Shown here piece by piece: positions 19,982 to 30,570 of a stretch of 64,000 nt of DNA. The translations under genes and the position numbers were made by a program. The notes under the pieces were generated by a model that had not been told where the DNA came from, did not search any database, and saw nothing but the letters and a program-made list of their open reading frames with translations. Within the stretch, counting starts at the first letter, position 1. Every line of letters begins with the position of its first letter. The DNA comes from Marinobacter bohaiensis (GTDB lineage: Bacteria > Pseudomonadota > Gammaproteobacteria > Pseudomonadales > Oleiphilaceae), in the NCBI RefSeq assembly GCF_003258515.1, contig NZ_QGEH01000001.1, forward strand, positions 1,798,001 through 1,862,000. The letters are read 5' to 3'.

Positions 19982-22729
19982 ATGGCGACGATTCATGTGG
20001 ACGGTCAGGCGTTTCAGGTCGATGGGGCCGACAACCTGCTCCATGCCTGCCTGTCGCTGGGGCTGGATATCCCGTACTTCTGCTGGCACCCGTCCATGGG
20101 CAGCGTCGGCGCGTGTCGTCAATGTGCCGTCAAGCAATTCAAGGATCAGGACGACGATCGCGGCATGCTGGTCATGGCCTGTATGACGCCAGCATCCGAC
20201 CAGACCCGCATTGCCATCGACGACGAGGAGGCGCGGGAGTTCCGCGCCAGCGTCATCGAGTGGCTGATGACCAACCATCCCCACGATTGCCCGGTGTGCG
20301 AGGAGGGCGGTCATTGCCACCTGCAGGACATGACGGTCATGACCGGCCACGACCGCCGGCGCTACCGGTTCCGCAAACGCACCCATCGCAATCAGTACCT
20401 CGGGCCTTTCATTGCCCACGAGATGAATCGCTGCATCGCCTGCTACCGGTGCGTGCGCTTCTACCGCGACTACGCCGGCGGCACGGACCTGGGGGCTTTT
20501 GGCGCCAACAACAACGTCTACTTCGGGCGCTACGCCGAGGGCACGCTGGAGAGCCCGTTCTCCGGCAACCTGACCGAAGTCTGTCCCACCGGCGTGTTCA
20601 CCGATCAGACCCACAGCGAGCAGTACACGCGTAAATGGGACCTGCAGTTCGCCCCCAGCATTTGCCACCAGTGCGCGGTGGGCTGCAACACCAGCCCGGG
20701 GGAGCGCTATGGTGACATTCGCCGCATCGAGAATCGCTATCACGGCGACCTGAACCGTTTCTTCCTGTGTGACCGTGGGCGTTTTGGTTATGGCTACGTC
20801 AATCGCGACGACCGCCCCGCCCAGCCACAGTGGCGGGCGCAGCCGGGCGAAGCGCCGGTCGCGTTGGAGGTAGACGCGGCGCTGGACCGGGCGGCGGACG
20901 CCCTGCGCGATGCCTATCGGGTGATCGGCGTGGGGTCGCCCCGGGCCAGCCTGGAGAGCAACCACATGCTGCGGGAACTGGTCGGGGCTGAAAGTTTCTC
21001 CACCGGTATCGCCGCGGATGAACTGGCGTGCCTGAACCGGATGCAGCAGGTGCAACGGACGTGCGGTCTGGAAACACCGAGCCTGCGAGACGTGGAGCAA
21101 TGCGATGCGGTGCTGGTCCTGGGCGAGGACTTGATCGAGAGCGCGGCGCGGCTGGGGCTTTCGGTTCGCCAGTCGGTGCTGGGACGACGCGAGGCGCTGG
21201 CGCAGGACCGTGGGATTCCCGCCTGGAACGCCGAAGCGGTGATGACCTTAGCGCAGGACGCCCGCCATCCGCTGTTCCTGGCTTATCCCGTGGAAGGCGT
21301 CCTGGACAGTCTGGCTACGGCCAGTTTCCGGCGGTTGCCGGACAGCATTGCTCAACTGGGGCAGGCAATTGCGCACCGCATCGACCCGGCGTCGCCGGCG
21401 GTGCCCGACCTGGACAGCGTGACCGGGAGTCAGGCGCAGCGGGTCGCCGATGCCTTGCTGGCGGCCGAGCGCCCGCTTGTGATCAGCGGGGGATCGCTGG
21501 GCTCGACCGCCATCATCGATGCCGCTGGCAACATCGCCCGGGCCCTGTCCCGGCGTGCCCGCCGGGGCGGGTTGCTGCTGGTGCGACGAGAGGTGAACAG
21601 CACCGGCCTGGCGCTGCTCGGTGGCCAGTCGCTGGACTGGGCGCTGGCGGAGTTGGCCGAGGATCGCGCCGATGCGCTTGTGGTGCTGGAAAACGACCTT
21701 TACCAGCGTCTGCCACAGCAACGGGTGAATGCCGCGTTATCCCATGCCCGTGCGCTGGTGGTTCTGGACCACCAGCGCACACCAACCCTGGAACGGGCGA
21801 GCCTGGCGCTTCCGGCGGCCAGTTTCGTTGAGGCGGACGGGACCGTGGTCAACCTGGAAGGCCGGGCCCAGCGCTTCTTCCAGGTGTACGATCCGGCCTA
21901 TATCCGGCCGCAAACCCGGATCCGTGAAAGCTGGCGCTGGCTGCACGCGCTGGGGCAGGGGCTGCGGCGGGAGCCGCCGGGCGATGTCACCCTGGATCAG
22001 GTGATCGACGATTGCGTCCGCCGCCATCCGGCCCTGGCGGGAATCCGCGAGGCCGCGCCGGGTGCTGACTTCCGCATTCGGGGGGTGAAGCTGGCCCGGG
22101 AACCTCATCGCTATTCCGGCCGCACCGCCATGCGCGCGCACCTGAGCGTGTCTGAACCGCGCGCGCCGCAGGATCCGGATTCGCCGTTCGCTTTTTCCAT
22201 GGAAGGCTATAACGGATTCGACCGGCCGCGGCAGGAAGTCGCCTTTGCCTGGGCACCGGGCTGGAACTCGCCCCAGGCCTGGAACAAGTTCACCGATGAA
22301 GTGGGCGGCCACCTGCGCGCCGGGGATCCCGGCATCCCCCTGATCCCGCTTAAGCCGGGGCGCTACGATTACGCCGAGCTGTTGCCCGACGACGATACGG
22401 CGGCCGTTACGGGGCAATGGCGCGTGCTGCCGCTGCCGCGGCTGTTCGGTGGCGAGGAAACCTCGTCCCGCGCCGGCCCGATCCAGCAGCGCACCGCCCC
22501 GGCCCGGGTGACCCTGCCGGCCGGCGACGCCGATGCCCTGGGGGTGCATGACGGCGAACACGTGCGCCTGGCCAACGAACAGGGCCAATGGGTGCTTTCC
22601 GCGCGGTTGGACCCGGATTGTCCTGCCGGCTGGGTGCTGGTGCCTGCGGGAGTCGACAGCGCGCTGGTGTCAGGTTGCACGGTGACACTGGAACCGGTGC
22701 CTCGTTCCGGCGGGGAGGCGATGGTATGA
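19982..22729 (+). CDS. nuoG: NADH-quinone oxidoreductase subunit G
   Basis: Largest peripheral-arm subunit, 915 aa. The N-terminal ferredoxin domain carries a [2Fe-2S] cluster (Cys34, Cys45, Cys48, Cys67). His-Cys-rich segments around [14 protein letters not shown] and [11 protein letters not shown] hold further [4Fe-4S] clusters, and [11 protein letters not shown] supplies the additional N7-type cluster. The C-terminal two-thirds resembles molybdopterin oxidoreductases but serves structurally. It starts 3 bp after nuoF and overlaps nuoH by 4 bp. Confidence 0.96.
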   Translation: MATIHVDGQAFQVDGADNLLHACLSLGLDIPYFCWHPSMGSVGACRQCAVKQFKDQDDDRGMLVMACMTPASDQTRIAIDDEEAREFRASVIEWLMTNHPHDCPVCEEGGHCHLQDMTVMTGHDRRRYRFRKRTHRNQYLGPFIAHEMNRCIACYRCVRFYRDYAGGTDLGAFGANNNVYFGRYAEGTLESPFSGNLTEVCPTGVFTDQTHSEQYTRKWDLQFAPSICHQCAVGCNTSPGERYGDIRRIENRYHGDLNRFFLCDRGRFGYGYVNRDDRPAQPQWRAQPGEAPVALEVDAALDRAADALRDAYRVIGVGSPRASLESNHMLRELVGAESFSTGIAADELACLNRMQQVQRTCGLETPSLRDVEQCDAVLVLGEDLIESAARLGLSVRQSVLGRREALAQDRGIPAWNAEAVMTLAQDARHPLFLAYPVEGVLDSLATASFRRLPDSIAQLGQAIAHRIDPASPAVPDLDSVTGSQAQRVADALLAAERPLVISGGSLGSTAIIDAAGNIARALSRRARRGGLLLVRREVNSTGLALLGGQSLDWALAELAEDRADALVVLENDLYQRLPQQRVNAALSHARALVVLDHQRTPTLERASLALPAASFVEADGTVVNLEGRAQRFFQVYDPAYIRPQTRIRESWRWLHALGQGLRREPPGDVTLDQVIDDCVRRHPALAGIREAAPGADFRIRGVKLAREPHRYSGRTAMRAHLSVSEPRAPQDPDSPFAFSMEGYNGFDRPRQEVAFAWAPGWNSPQAWNKFTDEVGGHLRAGDPGIPLIPLKPGRYDYAELLPDDDTAAVTGQWRVLPLPRLFGGEETSSRAGPIQQRTAPARVTLPAGDADALGVHDGEHVRLANEQGQWVLSARLDPDCPAGWVLVPAGVDSALVSGCTVTLEPVPRSGGEAMV

Positions 22730-23706
22730 GTTGGCTCAGCCCCACCCTGGTAGCCAGTGCGATCGCGGTGTTCCAGGCCATCGCGATCCTGCTCGCTGTG
22801 GTGTTGCTGGGCGCGGTGATGACGGTGGTGGAACGCCGTCTGCTGGGGCTCTGGCAGGATCGTTACGGCCCCAACCGGGTGGGCCCGTTTGGCTCTCTCC
22901 AACTGGTGGCGGACATGATCAAGATCTTCTTCAAGGAGGACTGGATTCCGCCGTTCGCCGATCGCTCCCTGTTCCTGCTGGCGCCGGCCATTGCCATGGC
23001 GTCCCTGCTGCTGTCGTTTCTGGTGATTCCCATCACACCCGGCTGGGGCGTGGCGGACCTCAATATCGGCCTGCTGTTCTTTTTCGCCATGGCGGGCATT
23101 AACGTCTACGCGGTGCTGTTTGGCGGCTGGGCCAGTGGCAACAAGTACGCGCTGCTGGGGGCCATGCGCGCGTCCGCCCAGACCCTGTCCTACGAGGTGT
23201 TCATGGGGCTGGCGCTGATGGGGGTGGTCGGCCTGGCCGGCTCGTTCAACATGCGCGAGATCGTCCAGGCCCAGGAAGGCATGTGGTTCATCGTGCCCCA
23301 GTTCTTCGGTTTCTGCACCTTCCTGATCGCCGGGATCGCGGTCACGCACCGTCATCCTTTCGATCAGCCCGAGGCGGAGCAGGAACTGGCGGACGGCTAC
23401 CACATCGAGTTCTCCAGCATGAAATTCGGCATGTTTTTCATCGGCGAGTACGTGGGCATGGTGCTGATCTCGGCACTGCTGGTGACGCTCTTCTTCGGCG
23501 GCTGGCACGGGCCCTGGCTGCCGCCGTTTGTTTGGTTCGCCCTGAAGACGGCGTTCTTCCTGATGCTGTTCGTTCTGCTGCGGGCGTCTCTGCCCCGGCC
23601 GCGCTATGACCGCGTCATGAGTTTCGGCTGGAAAGTCTGCCTGCCGCTGACCCTGATCAATCTGCTGGTGACCGGCGCGGTGATCCTGGCGGGATCGCCG
23701 GCCTAG
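22726..23706 (+). CDS. nuoH: NADH-quinone oxidoreductase subunit H
   Basis: Membrane subunit of complex I forming much of the quinone chamber, 326 aa with eight or so helices. Typical motifs: [21 protein letters not shown] near the N-terminus and the acidic loop [21 protein letters not shown]. The frame extends upstream inside nuoG; ATG 22726 overlapping the nuoG stop is the natural start and sits just after a GGGGAGG site. Confidence 0.96.
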   Translation: MSWLSPTLVASAIAVFQAIAILLAVVLLGAVMTVVERRLLGLWQDRYGPNRVGPFGSLQLVADMIKIFFKEDWIPPFADRSLFLLAPAIAMASLLLSFLVIPITPGWGVADLNIGLLFFFAMAGINVYAVLFGGWASGNKYALLGAMRASAQTLSYEVFMGLALMGVVGLAGSFNMREIVQAQEGMWFIVPQFFGFCTFLIAGIAVTHRHPFDQPEAEQELADGYHIEFSSMKFGMFFIGEYVGMVLISALLVTLFFGGWHGPWLPPFVWFALKTAFFLMLFVLLRASLPRPRYDRVMSFGWKVCLPLTLINLLVTGAVILAGSPA

Positions 23707-23716
23707 GAGGCTGCGC

Positions 23717-24256
23717 ATGCTGACATGGCTGATAAAGGGGACCTGGAGCCAACTGCGGACGCTGGGCATGGTGTTCATGCACGGGTTCCGCAAACGGGAG
23801 ACCCTCAACTACCCGGACGAACCGGTGCCGCTGCCGCCGCGCTACCGGGGGCGCATTGTGCTGACCCGTGATCCGGACGGGGAGGAACGCTGCGTGGCCT
23901 GCAACCTGTGCGCGGTGGCCTGTCCGGTGGACTGCATTTCGCTGCAGAAAGGGGAGAAGGACGACGGTCGCTGGTATCCCGAGTTCTTCCGCATCAATTT
24001 CTCCCGCTGCATTTTCTGCGGTATGTGCGAGGAGGCCTGCCCGACGTCGGCGATCCAGCTGACGCCGGACTTCGAGATGGCGGAGTACGACCGTCAGGAG
24101 CTGGTTTACGAGAAGGAAGACCTGTTGATCAACGGTACCGGCAAGGATCACGACACCCATTTCTACCGGGTGGCCGGGTTGTCCATCGCCGGCAAGGACA
24201 AGGGCAAGGCCCTGAACGAGGACGAACCGGTGGACGTCAAGAGCCTGCTGCCCTGA
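23717..24256 (+). CDS. nuoI: NADH-quinone oxidoreductase subunit I
   Basis: 8Fe ferredoxin-like subunit holding clusters N6a and N6b that bridge NuoG and NuoB, 179 aa. Two CxxCxxCxxxCP motifs are intact: Cys59/62/65/69 and Cys98/101/104/108. An amphipathic N-terminal helix anchors it to the membrane arm. It starts 10 bp after nuoH. Confidence 0.97.
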   Translation: MLTWLIKGTWSQLRTLGMVFMHGFRKRETLNYPDEPVPLPPRYRGRIVLTRDPDGEERCVACNLCAVACPVDCISLQKGEKDDGRWYPEFFRINFSRCIFCGMCEEACPTSAIQLTPDFEMAEYDRQELVYEKEDLLINGTGKDHDTHFYRVAGLSIAGKDKGKALNEDEPVDVKSLLP

Positions 24257-24307
24257 TTGCAGGCGTCGGGTGCCAAGGCGCGCATCGAATCGGAAGAGGA
24301 GTCCGTC

Positions 24308-24832
24308 ATGGAGCTTGCTTTCTATCTCAGTGGCCTGGTGGCGATACTGGCGACCCTGGGAGTAATCACCGGGACCAACGCCGTGCACGCGTTGCTGAAC
24401 CTGATCGTGTCCCTGATCGCGGTGGCCATGGTGTTCTTCGCCCTGGGGGCGCCGTTTGCCGGTGCCCTGGAGATCATCGTATACGCGGGGGCCATCATGG
24501 TGCTGTTCGTGTTCGTGGTGATGATCCTCAACCTGGGGCAGGGCGCGACGGAGCAGGAGCGACTCTGGCTGCAGACGCGCACCTGGGTGCTGCCGGCGCT
24601 GCTGTCCCTGGCCCTGCTGGCGATCCTGGTCTTTACCTTGTGGCAGGGGGATACCGGGCAGCGCATTGACGGCGAGACCCTCACCGCCAAGGCGGTGGGT
24701 ACGACGCTGTTCGGCCCCTGGCTGCTGGTGGTGGAGCTGGCCGCCATGCTGCTGCTGGCCGCCCTGGTGACCGCCTCCCATGTGGGGCGTACGGTACCGT
24801 TGCAGCGGGATGAGCGGGGAGGCCCATCATGA
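24308..24832 (+). CDS. nuoJ: NADH-quinone oxidoreductase subunit J
   Basis: Membrane subunit of complex I, 174 aa with five hydrophobic helices. The first half contains [46 protein letters not shown]-type sequence, with the third helix carrying the pi-bulge region typical of NuoJ. ATG 24308 has an AGAGGAG site; the upstream in-frame extension to 24257 is unlikely. It overlaps nuoK by 4 bp. Confidence 0.95.
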   Translation: MELAFYLSGLVAILATLGVITGTNAVHALLNLIVSLIAVAMVFFALGAPFAGALEIIVYAGAIMVLFVFVVMILNLGQGATEQERLWLQTRTWVLPALLSLALLAILVFTLWQGDTGQRIDGETLTAKAVGTTLFGPWLLVVELAAMLLLAALVTASHVGRTVPLQRDERGGPS

Positions 24833-25137
24833 GCGGTATTCCCATGGAGCACGGCCTGGTGTTGGCGGCGATCCTGTTCGCCCTGGGGCTGGCGGGCCTC
24901 ATGTTCCGGCGCAACATGGTCTTTGTGCTCATGAGTCTGGAAGTGATGCTCAATGCCACTGGCCTGGCGTTCATCGTCGCGGGCACGGCCTGGGGGCAGC
25001 CCGAGGGCCAGGCGATGTTCCTGCTGGTGATTACCCTGGCGGCGGCGGAAGCCAGCGTGGGGCTGGCGCTGCTGATCCAGCTCTACCAGCGCTTCCGCTC
25101 GCTCGACACGGATGCGGCCAGCAGGATGCGTGGATGA
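24829..25137 (+). CDS. nuoK: NADH-quinone oxidoreductase subunit K
   Basis: Small antiporter-related membrane subunit of complex I, 102 aa with three helices. The conserved glutamate in the second helix ([14 protein letters not shown]) participates in proton transfer, and a second acidic residue lies in the third helix ([12 protein letters not shown]). The start overlaps nuoJ as ATGA, and its own stop overlaps the nuoL start. Confidence 0.96.
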   Translation: MSGIPMEHGLVLAAILFALGLAGLMFRRNMVFVLMSLEVMLNATGLAFIVAGTAWGQPEGQAMFLLVITLAAAEASVGLALLIQLYQRFRSLDTDAASRMRG

Positions 25138-26996
25138 TGCAGGGACTGCTGCCACTGACCTTCCTGTTGCCCCTGGCGGGCTGCCTGGTCCTGGCCTTTG
25201 CCCATCGCCGGCTCGGCGAGCGCGCCAGCGGGTTGATCGGCTACACCAGCGTCGGGCTGGCGGCCCTGGCCACGGCGGTGGTAACGCTGGGCTTCCTGGC
25301 CGGGGATGAATCGCCGCAGCGGCTGACACTCTGGACCTGGATCGAGGTGGGGGATTTTCAGCCGACCATCGGTCTGTGGCTGGACGGGCTGTCGGTGACC
25401 ATGCTCGGTGTGATCACCGGCGTGGGCTTCCTGATCCACCTGTTCGCCGCCTGGTACATGCGTGGTGAGCCCGGCATCACGCGGTTCTTCGCGTACATGA
25501 ATCTGTTCGTGTTCAGCATGGTGCTGCTGGTGCTGGGGGACAACCTGCTCCTGCTGTTCCTGGGTTGGGAGGGCGTGGGCCTGTGTAGCTACCTGCTCAT
25601 CGGCTACTACTACGAGAATGCCGCCAACGGTGCCGCCGCGTTCAAGGCGTTCGTGGTGACCCGCATCGGTGATGTGTTCCTGGCCATTGGCCTGTTCCTG
25701 ATCTTTGCCGAGCTGGGCACGCTGGATATACCGGCCATTCTCGAAAAAGCGCCGCAAGTCTGGTCGGTTGGCGACCCGGTGGCCGAGCTGGCGGCCCTGC
25801 TTCTCTTGGGCGGGGCGCTGGGCAAGTCCGCCCAGTTGCCGCTGCACACCTGGCTGGCGGACGCCATGGCCGGGCCCACGCCGGTGTCGGCTTTGATCCA
25901 CGCCGCCACCATGGTCACCGCCGGGGTGTACCTGATTGCCCGCATGCATGGCCTGTTCGAGCTGGCGCCCCAGGCCCTGTACCTGGTGGGCGTCATCGGT
26001 GCGCTGACACTGCTGGTGGCCGGCTTTGCCGCCCTGGCGCAGACGGACATCAAACGGGTGCTGGCGTACTCCACCATGAGCCAGATCGGTTACATGTTCC
26101 TGGCCTTGGGCGTTGGCGCCTACGGGGCGGCCATTTTTCACCTGATGATCCACGCATTCTTCAAGGCGCTGCTGTTTCTGTCTGCGGGCGCTGTCATCAT
26201 CAACTGCCACCACGAGCAGGAGATGCCGCGTCTCGGTGGCCTGTGGCGGCGCCTGCCCATTCCCTACGTCGGCTTCCTGGTTGGCGGCGCGGCGCTGGCG
26301 GCTCTGCCGTTGGTGACGGCCGGCTTCTACAGCAAGGACGAGATCCTCTGGGAGGCCTTCGCCGGCGGCAATAACGGGCTCCTGATGGCCGGCCTCGTGG
26401 GCGCGCTGCTGACGTCGCTCTACACGCTGCGGCTGATCGTCGGCACTTTCCACGGCAAGCCGGGCAGTGATCACGCGCTGGAGGCTGAACGCGGCCGAGG
26501 CGTGTTGCACGGTCTGCCGCTGGTGGTGCTGATGGTGTTGTCGACGTTTATCGGGGCGCTGATCACGCCGCCCCTGGCCTCGGTCCTGCCCCTGGGGCCC
26601 GGCGCCTACGGCGAATCCGGGCATACGGTTCTGGAGCTGCTGGCATCGGCGACGGCCCTGGCCGGGCTGGCGCTGGGGGTGTGGCTGTTCCTGTTCCGTC
26701 GGGACTGGCTGGCCGCGCAGGTCCGGCAGGGCGTCGGCGCCTGGCTGTGGGATTTCTGGCATCACGCCTGGCGGTTTGATGGGCTGTTCGATCGTTTGCT
26801 GGTTCGCCCCTACAAGGCGCTGGTGCGCTGGCTGCGCAACGATCTGGTGGATGCGCTGCTGATGCTGCCGGCCTGGCTGGCGCGGGCGTTCAACGGCGGG
26901 CTGACACGGACCCAGACCGGCCGGCTGCGGACCTATGCGTCCTCCATGGCACTGGGGGCGACTCTGGTACTGCTGATCCTGGCGATGGGCTATTGA
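25134..26996 (+). CDS. nuoL: NADH-quinone oxidoreductase subunit L
   Basis: Distal Mrp-antiporter-like proton-pumping subunit with the long lateral helix, 620 aa. Signatures include [22 protein letters not shown], the [32 protein letters not shown] block with the key Lys and His residues, and [16 protein letters not shown]. The open frame runs back to 24780 in nuoJ/K; ATG 25134, overlapping the nuoK stop, gives the family length (a second ATG follows at once). Confidence 0.96.
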   Translation: MMQGLLPLTFLLPLAGCLVLAFAHRRLGERASGLIGYTSVGLAALATAVVTLGFLAGDESPQRLTLWTWIEVGDFQPTIGLWLDGLSVTMLGVITGVGFLIHLFAAWYMRGEPGITRFFAYMNLFVFSMVLLVLGDNLLLLFLGWEGVGLCSYLLIGYYYENAANGAAAFKAFVVTRIGDVFLAIGLFLIFAELGTLDIPAILEKAPQVWSVGDPVAELAALLLLGGALGKSAQLPLHTWLADAMAGPTPVSALIHAATMVTAGVYLIARMHGLFELAPQALYLVGVIGALTLLVAGFAALAQTDIKRVLAYSTMSQIGYMFLALGVGAYGAAIFHLMIHAFFKALLFLSAGAVIINCHHEQEMPRLGGLWRRLPIPYVGFLVGGAALAALPLVTAGFYSKDEILWEAFAGGNNGLLMAGLVGALLTSLYTLRLIVGTFHGKPGSDHALEAERGRGVLHGLPLVVLMVLSTFIGALITPPLASVLPLGPGAYGESGHTVLELLASATALAGLALGVWLFLFRRDWLAAQVRQGVGAWLWDFWHHAWRFDGLFDRLLVRPYKALVRWLRNDLVDALLMLPAWLARAFNGGLTRTQTGRLRTYASSMALGATLVLLILAMGY

Positions 26997-27036
26997 GGCG
27001 TTCACCGATGGCATCGATAGGGGAGTCGATTACACG

Positions 27037-28584
27037 ATGATTCTGGCCTGGCTGATCCTGATCCCGATCCTGGGCGGCTTGCTGTGCTGGCAGGCGGACC
27101 GCTGGGGTGACAAGGCACCGCGCTGGATTGCCCTGGCCACCATGCTGCTGGTGCTGGTCACCACCCTGGTGTTGTGGTGGCACGGTGACTATCACCTGCC
27201 CAAGACCGGCACACCGGAGGCGGTGCGCTGGGCGATCGAATGGCATGTGCCCTGGATCCCGCGGTTCGGCATCGATATTCATCTGGGGCTGGATGGCCTG
27301 TCCCTGATCCTGATCGCGCTGACCGGGCTGCTGGGGGCGCTGGCGGTGATCTGTTCGTGGAAGGAAATCGCCCACCGGGTGGGCTTCTTCCACCTCAACC
27401 TGCTGTTCATCCTGGCCGGGGTGGTGGGCGTGTTCCTGGCCATCGACCTGTTCCTGTTTTTCTGCTTCTGGGAAATGATGCTGGTGCCCATGTATTTCCT
27501 GATCGCGCTCTGGGGGCACAGCGGCTCGGCCGGCAAGACGCGCATCCGCACGGCCATCAAGTTCTTCATCTACACCCAGGCCAGCGGGTTGCTGATGCTG
27601 GTGGCGATCCTTGCGCTGGTGTTCATCCATTTCCGCCAGACCGGCACGTTTACTTTCAGCTACCTGGAGTTGCTGGGGACGCCCATGTCCGAATCCGTGG
27701 CGATGATCCTGATGCTGGGGTTCTTCATCGCCTTTGCCGTGAAGCTGCCGATCGTGCCGCTGCACGGCTGGCTGCCCGATGCCCACGCCCAGGCGCCGAC
27801 GGCGGGCAGCGTGGATCTGGCGGGCATTCTGTTGAAGACCGCCGCCTACGGCATGCTGCGGTTCTGCATCCCGCTGTTCCCGGAGGCGTCCCAGGCCTTC
27901 GCCCCGGTGGCGATGGCCCTGGGAGTGGTGGGCATCTTCTACGGCGCGGTGCTGGCCTGTGGTCAGCAGGACGTCAAACGGCTGATCGCCTACACCAGTA
28001 TCTCCCACATGGGGTTCGTACTGATCGGTATCTACACCGGCAACGCCATCGCGCTGCAGGGTGTGGTGGTGCTGATGGTCGCTCATGCGTTCTCCGCCGC
28101 TGGGTTGTTCATCCTGAGCGGGCAGCTCTACGAGCGGGTGCATACCCGTGACTTGGGCCAGATGGGCGGCCTGTGGGGGCGCATCGGCAGTCTGCCGGCG
28201 TTCACCCTGTGTTTCGTGGCGGCGTCGTTGGGCATGCCGGGCACCGCCAACTTCGTCGGCGAATTCATGGTGCTGTTTGGCACCTTCCCGGTAGCGCCGG
28301 TGATCACGGTGCTGGCCAGCGTGGGCATGGTGTTGGCGGTGATCTATTCCCTGCTGATCATGCAGCGGGTGCATTTCGGGCCGGCAAAGGCGAGCGATCC
28401 CTTGGCCGGACTTGATCGCCGGGAGTACAGCATGATGCTGGTGCTGGTGGCGTTAGTGGTTTTCTTCGGGCTTTATCCGCAGGGCTTGCTGGATGCCTCC
28501 GCACCGGTGATGGAGGAAGTCCGGGCCCTGTTTGCCAGCGGCTCGGCCGGGGTGGCGGCGGATGTGCTGACGGAGGTGTGGTGA
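27037..28584 (+). CDS. nuoM: NADH-quinone oxidoreductase subunit M
   Basis: Second Mrp-antiporter-like proton-pumping subunit, 515 aa. Diagnostic regions are FFCFWEMMLVPMYFLIALWG, the VKLPIVPLHGWLPDAHAQAPTAGSVDLAGILLKT block, and AYTSISHMGFVLIGIY. A 40-bp gap separates it from nuoL. It ends in an overlap with the nuoN start. Confidence 0.96.
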   Translation: MILAWLILIPILGGLLCWQADRWGDKAPRWIALATMLLVLVTTLVLWWHGDYHLPKTGTPEAVRWAIEWHVPWIPRFGIDIHLGLDGLSLILIALTGLLGALAVICSWKEIAHRVGFFHLNLLFILAGVVGVFLAIDLFLFFCFWEMMLVPMYFLIALWGHSGSAGKTRIRTAIKFFIYTQASGLLMLVAILALVFIHFRQTGTFTFSYLELLGTPMSESVAMILMLGFFIAFAVKLPIVPLHGWLPDAHAQAPTAGSVDLAGILLKTAAYGMLRFCIPLFPEASQAFAPVAMALGVVGIFYGAVLACGQQDVKRLIAYTSISHMGFVLIGIYTGNAIALQGVVVLMVAHAFSAAGLFILSGQLYERVHTRDLGQMGGLWGRIGSLPAFTLCFVAASLGMPGTANFVGEFMVLFGTFPVAPVITVLASVGMVLAVIYSLLIMQRVHFGPAKASDPLAGLDRREYSMMLVLVALVVFFGLYPQGLLDASAPVMEEVRALFASGSAGVAADVLTEVW

Positions 28585-30023
28585 TGCTGGGGCGAGCCGA
28601 TATCATGGCGCTGACGCCGGTTATCCTGGTCAGCGCAACCGCCATCGTGGTGATGCTCGGGATCGCTTGGCAGCGACTGCATGCGGTGACGGTGCTGGTG
28701 TCGGCGCTGGGGTTGAACCTGGCGTTATTGTCGCTGTTGCTGGTCGGCTCCCTGGGACCGACCACGACCCCTCTGCTGGTGTTCGACGGCGTCACTCTGC
28801 TGGGTATGCTGCTGGTGCTGGTCTCGTCTTTGGCGTGCGTCACTTTCTGCCACGCCTATCTGGAAGGCTATCCCGGGCCGCGTGAGGAGTTTTACCTGCT
28901 GCTGCTGTGCGCGGCGGCGGGCGGCATGATCCTGACGGCGGCCAATCATCTGGCGACGCTGTTCTTCGGGCTGGAGCTGCTGTCCATGCCGATCTACGGC
29001 ATGCTGGCCTACACGTTCCGCGATCGTCTCTCGCTGGAAGCGGGGATCAAGTACCTGGTGCTGTCGGCGGCCGGGACGTCCTTCCTGCTGTTCGGCATGG
29101 CGCTGCTCTACGCCCAGACCGGTCAGCTTGCCATCGACGGCATCGTCGCGGCCATGGCGACGGGCAATGGGCCCTGGGCGCTGGCCGGGGTTGGTTTCGT
29201 ACTGGTGGGGCTGGGTTTCAAACTGTCGGTGATTCCGTTTCACCTGTGGACCCCCGACGTCTATCAGGGCGGCCCCAGCCCGGCGGTGACGTTTCTCGCC
29301 ACGGCCAGCAAGGCAGCGGCGTTCATCGTGCTGCTGCGGGTGGTGGTCGCGATTCCCGCCTTCCACGGCACCGAGGCGCACGACCTGCTTGCCGGCCTGG
29401 CGCTGCTGACCATGCTGGCCGGTAACCTGCTGGCACTGATGCAGGCCAACCTCAAGCGGCTGCTGGGCTACTCCTCGATCGCGCATTTCGGCTACCTGCT
29501 GGTGGCGCTGGTCGTCGCCGACGGCATGGCGGTGGAGACCAGCGGCATCTATCTGGTGACGTATCTGGTGACCACGCTGGCGGCTTTCGGCGTCGTAACG
29601 CTGCTGTCCAGCCCGTATAGCGGTGAGGATGCGTCGGCCCTGCATCATTATCGCGGTCTGTTCTGGCGCCGGCCCTATCTCGCGGCGGTGCTGACGGTGG
29701 CCTTGCTGTCGCTGGCGGGGATTCCGTTCACCGCGGGCTTTATCGGCAAGTTCTATATTCTCGCCCTGGGGGTGGAAGCTCAGCGGTGGTGGCTGGTGGG
29801 AGGTATCGTGGTCGGCAGCGCCATTGGTCTGTTCTACTACCTGCGGGTGATGGTCACGCTGTACCTGGTTGAGCCGGGCATGAGCCGCCGGGACGCGCCC
29901 AACGACTGGGGCCTTCGCGCCGGAGGCCTGGTGGTGTTGGGTCTGGCGGGGCTGACCATCCTGCTGGGCGTGTATCCAGCGCCGGTGGTGCGTTGGATTG
30001 CGCAGCTCAGCCTGACCGGTTAG
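28584..30023 (+). CDS. nuoN: NADH-quinone oxidoreductase subunit N
   Basis: Third Mrp-antiporter-like subunit of complex I, 479 aa, and the last gene of the operon. It contains LFFGLELLSMPIYGMLAY, GLGFKLSVIPFHLWTPDVYQGGPSPAV and GYSSIAHFGYLLVALV. GTG codons at 28578 and 28581 are possible starts, but GGAGG at 28572-28576 is correctly spaced for ATG 28584. Its stop codon overlaps the stop of the convergent ychJ-like gene, so no intergenic terminator exists on this side. Confidence 0.95.
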   Translation: MLGRADIMALTPVILVSATAIVVMLGIAWQRLHAVTVLVSALGLNLALLSLLLVGSLGPTTTPLLVFDGVTLLGMLLVLVSSLACVTFCHAYLEGYPGPREEFYLLLLCAAAGGMILTAANHLATLFFGLELLSMPIYGMLAYTFRDRLSLEAGIKYLVLSAAGTSFLLFGMALLYAQTGQLAIDGIVAAMATGNGPWALAGVGFVLVGLGFKLSVIPFHLWTPDVYQGGPSPAVTFLATASKAAAFIVLLRVVVAIPAFHGTEAHDLLAGLALLTMLAGNLLALMQANLKRLLGYSSIAHFGYLLVALVVADGMAVETSGIYLVTYLVTTLAAFGVVTLLSSPYSGEDASALHHYRGLFWRRPYLAAVLTVALLSLAGIPFTAGFIGKFYILALGVEAQRWWLVGGIVVGSAIGLFYYLRVMVTLYLVEPGMSRRDAPNDWGLRAGGLVVLGLAGLTILLGVYPAPVVRWIAQLSLTG

Positions 30024-30472
30024 CTCAGACAGCAGCTCTTGAATTTCCTGCCACTGCCACACGGGCAGCGGTCGTTGCGGCCTGGTTTGAGCACGCCCTG
30101 TTGCGGATTCCCCGACAGGTAATACCAGCGTCCGTCTTCGACTACGAAATCCGATTTCTCCTCGAGGTATCCCCACTGGCCGGACTCGCGGTAGATGGCC
30201 CGGAAGTGGACCTGGCCGCGATCACCGTCGCTGGTGCTGGACAGCACGGTCAGACCGGTCCATTGGGGCGTGTCGCCGCGATCGAGTGAGGCGGGGCGGG
30301 TCGATGGATGCCAGCTTTGCCGCAGGTAGTCGGTCAGCCCGAGCACGAAGGCCGAATAGCGCGAGCGCATAAGGGCCTCCGGAGACGGCGCGGGCGTTCC
30401 CGAATGGGCCGGTGCGCAGCATTCGCCGTAGGTGCGGCCGGTTCCGCAGGGGCAGGGGGCTTGCGGGTCCAT
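30020..30472 (-). CDS. ychJ: YchJ-family SEC-C motif protein
   Basis: A 150-aa protein with a zinc-binding SEC-C motif at each end: CPCGTGRTYGECC (Cys7, Cys9, Cys18, Cys19) and CPCGSGRKFKSCC (Cys136, Cys138, Cys147, Cys148). The middle is a small NTF2-like domain (MRSRYSAFVLGLTDYL, then VHFRAIYRESGQWGYLEEKSDF), as in E. coli YchJ. The biochemical role of the family is not settled. It is convergent with nuoN, sharing stop-codon bases, and lies downstream of acnB across a terminator. Confidence 0.9.
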   Translation of the reverse strand: MDPQAPCPCGTGRTYGECCAPAHSGTPAPSPEALMRSRYSAFVLGLTDYLRQSWHPSTRPASLDRGDTPQWTGLTVLSSTSDGDRGQVHFRAIYRESGQWGYLEEKSDFVVEDGRWYYLSGNPQQGVLKPGRNDRCPCGSGRKFKSCCLS

Positions 30473-30500
30473 GGTTCGGTTCCTTCTTTTCCTTCGGTAG

Positions 30501-30533
30501 AAACAAAAAACGCCAGCTCGGGGAGCTGGCGTT
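30501..30533 (-). terminator. Terminator between acnB and ychJ
   Basis: An 11-bp stem (AACGCCAGCTC at 30509-30519 with GAGCTGGCGTT at 30523-30533) and a 3-nt loop. Read on the minus strand it ends in a T-rich tract, so it terminates acnB just before the ychJ-like gene. Confidence 0.9.
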
Positions 30534-30570
30534 TTCCGGGGCCTGGGCCCATGGAGCTATCCGTTCAGGC

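Noticed and set aside
19556-21100. 514-codon open frame opposite nuoF-nuoG
   Set aside because: Crosses the boundary of two firm complex I genes; composition is a reverse-strand artefact.
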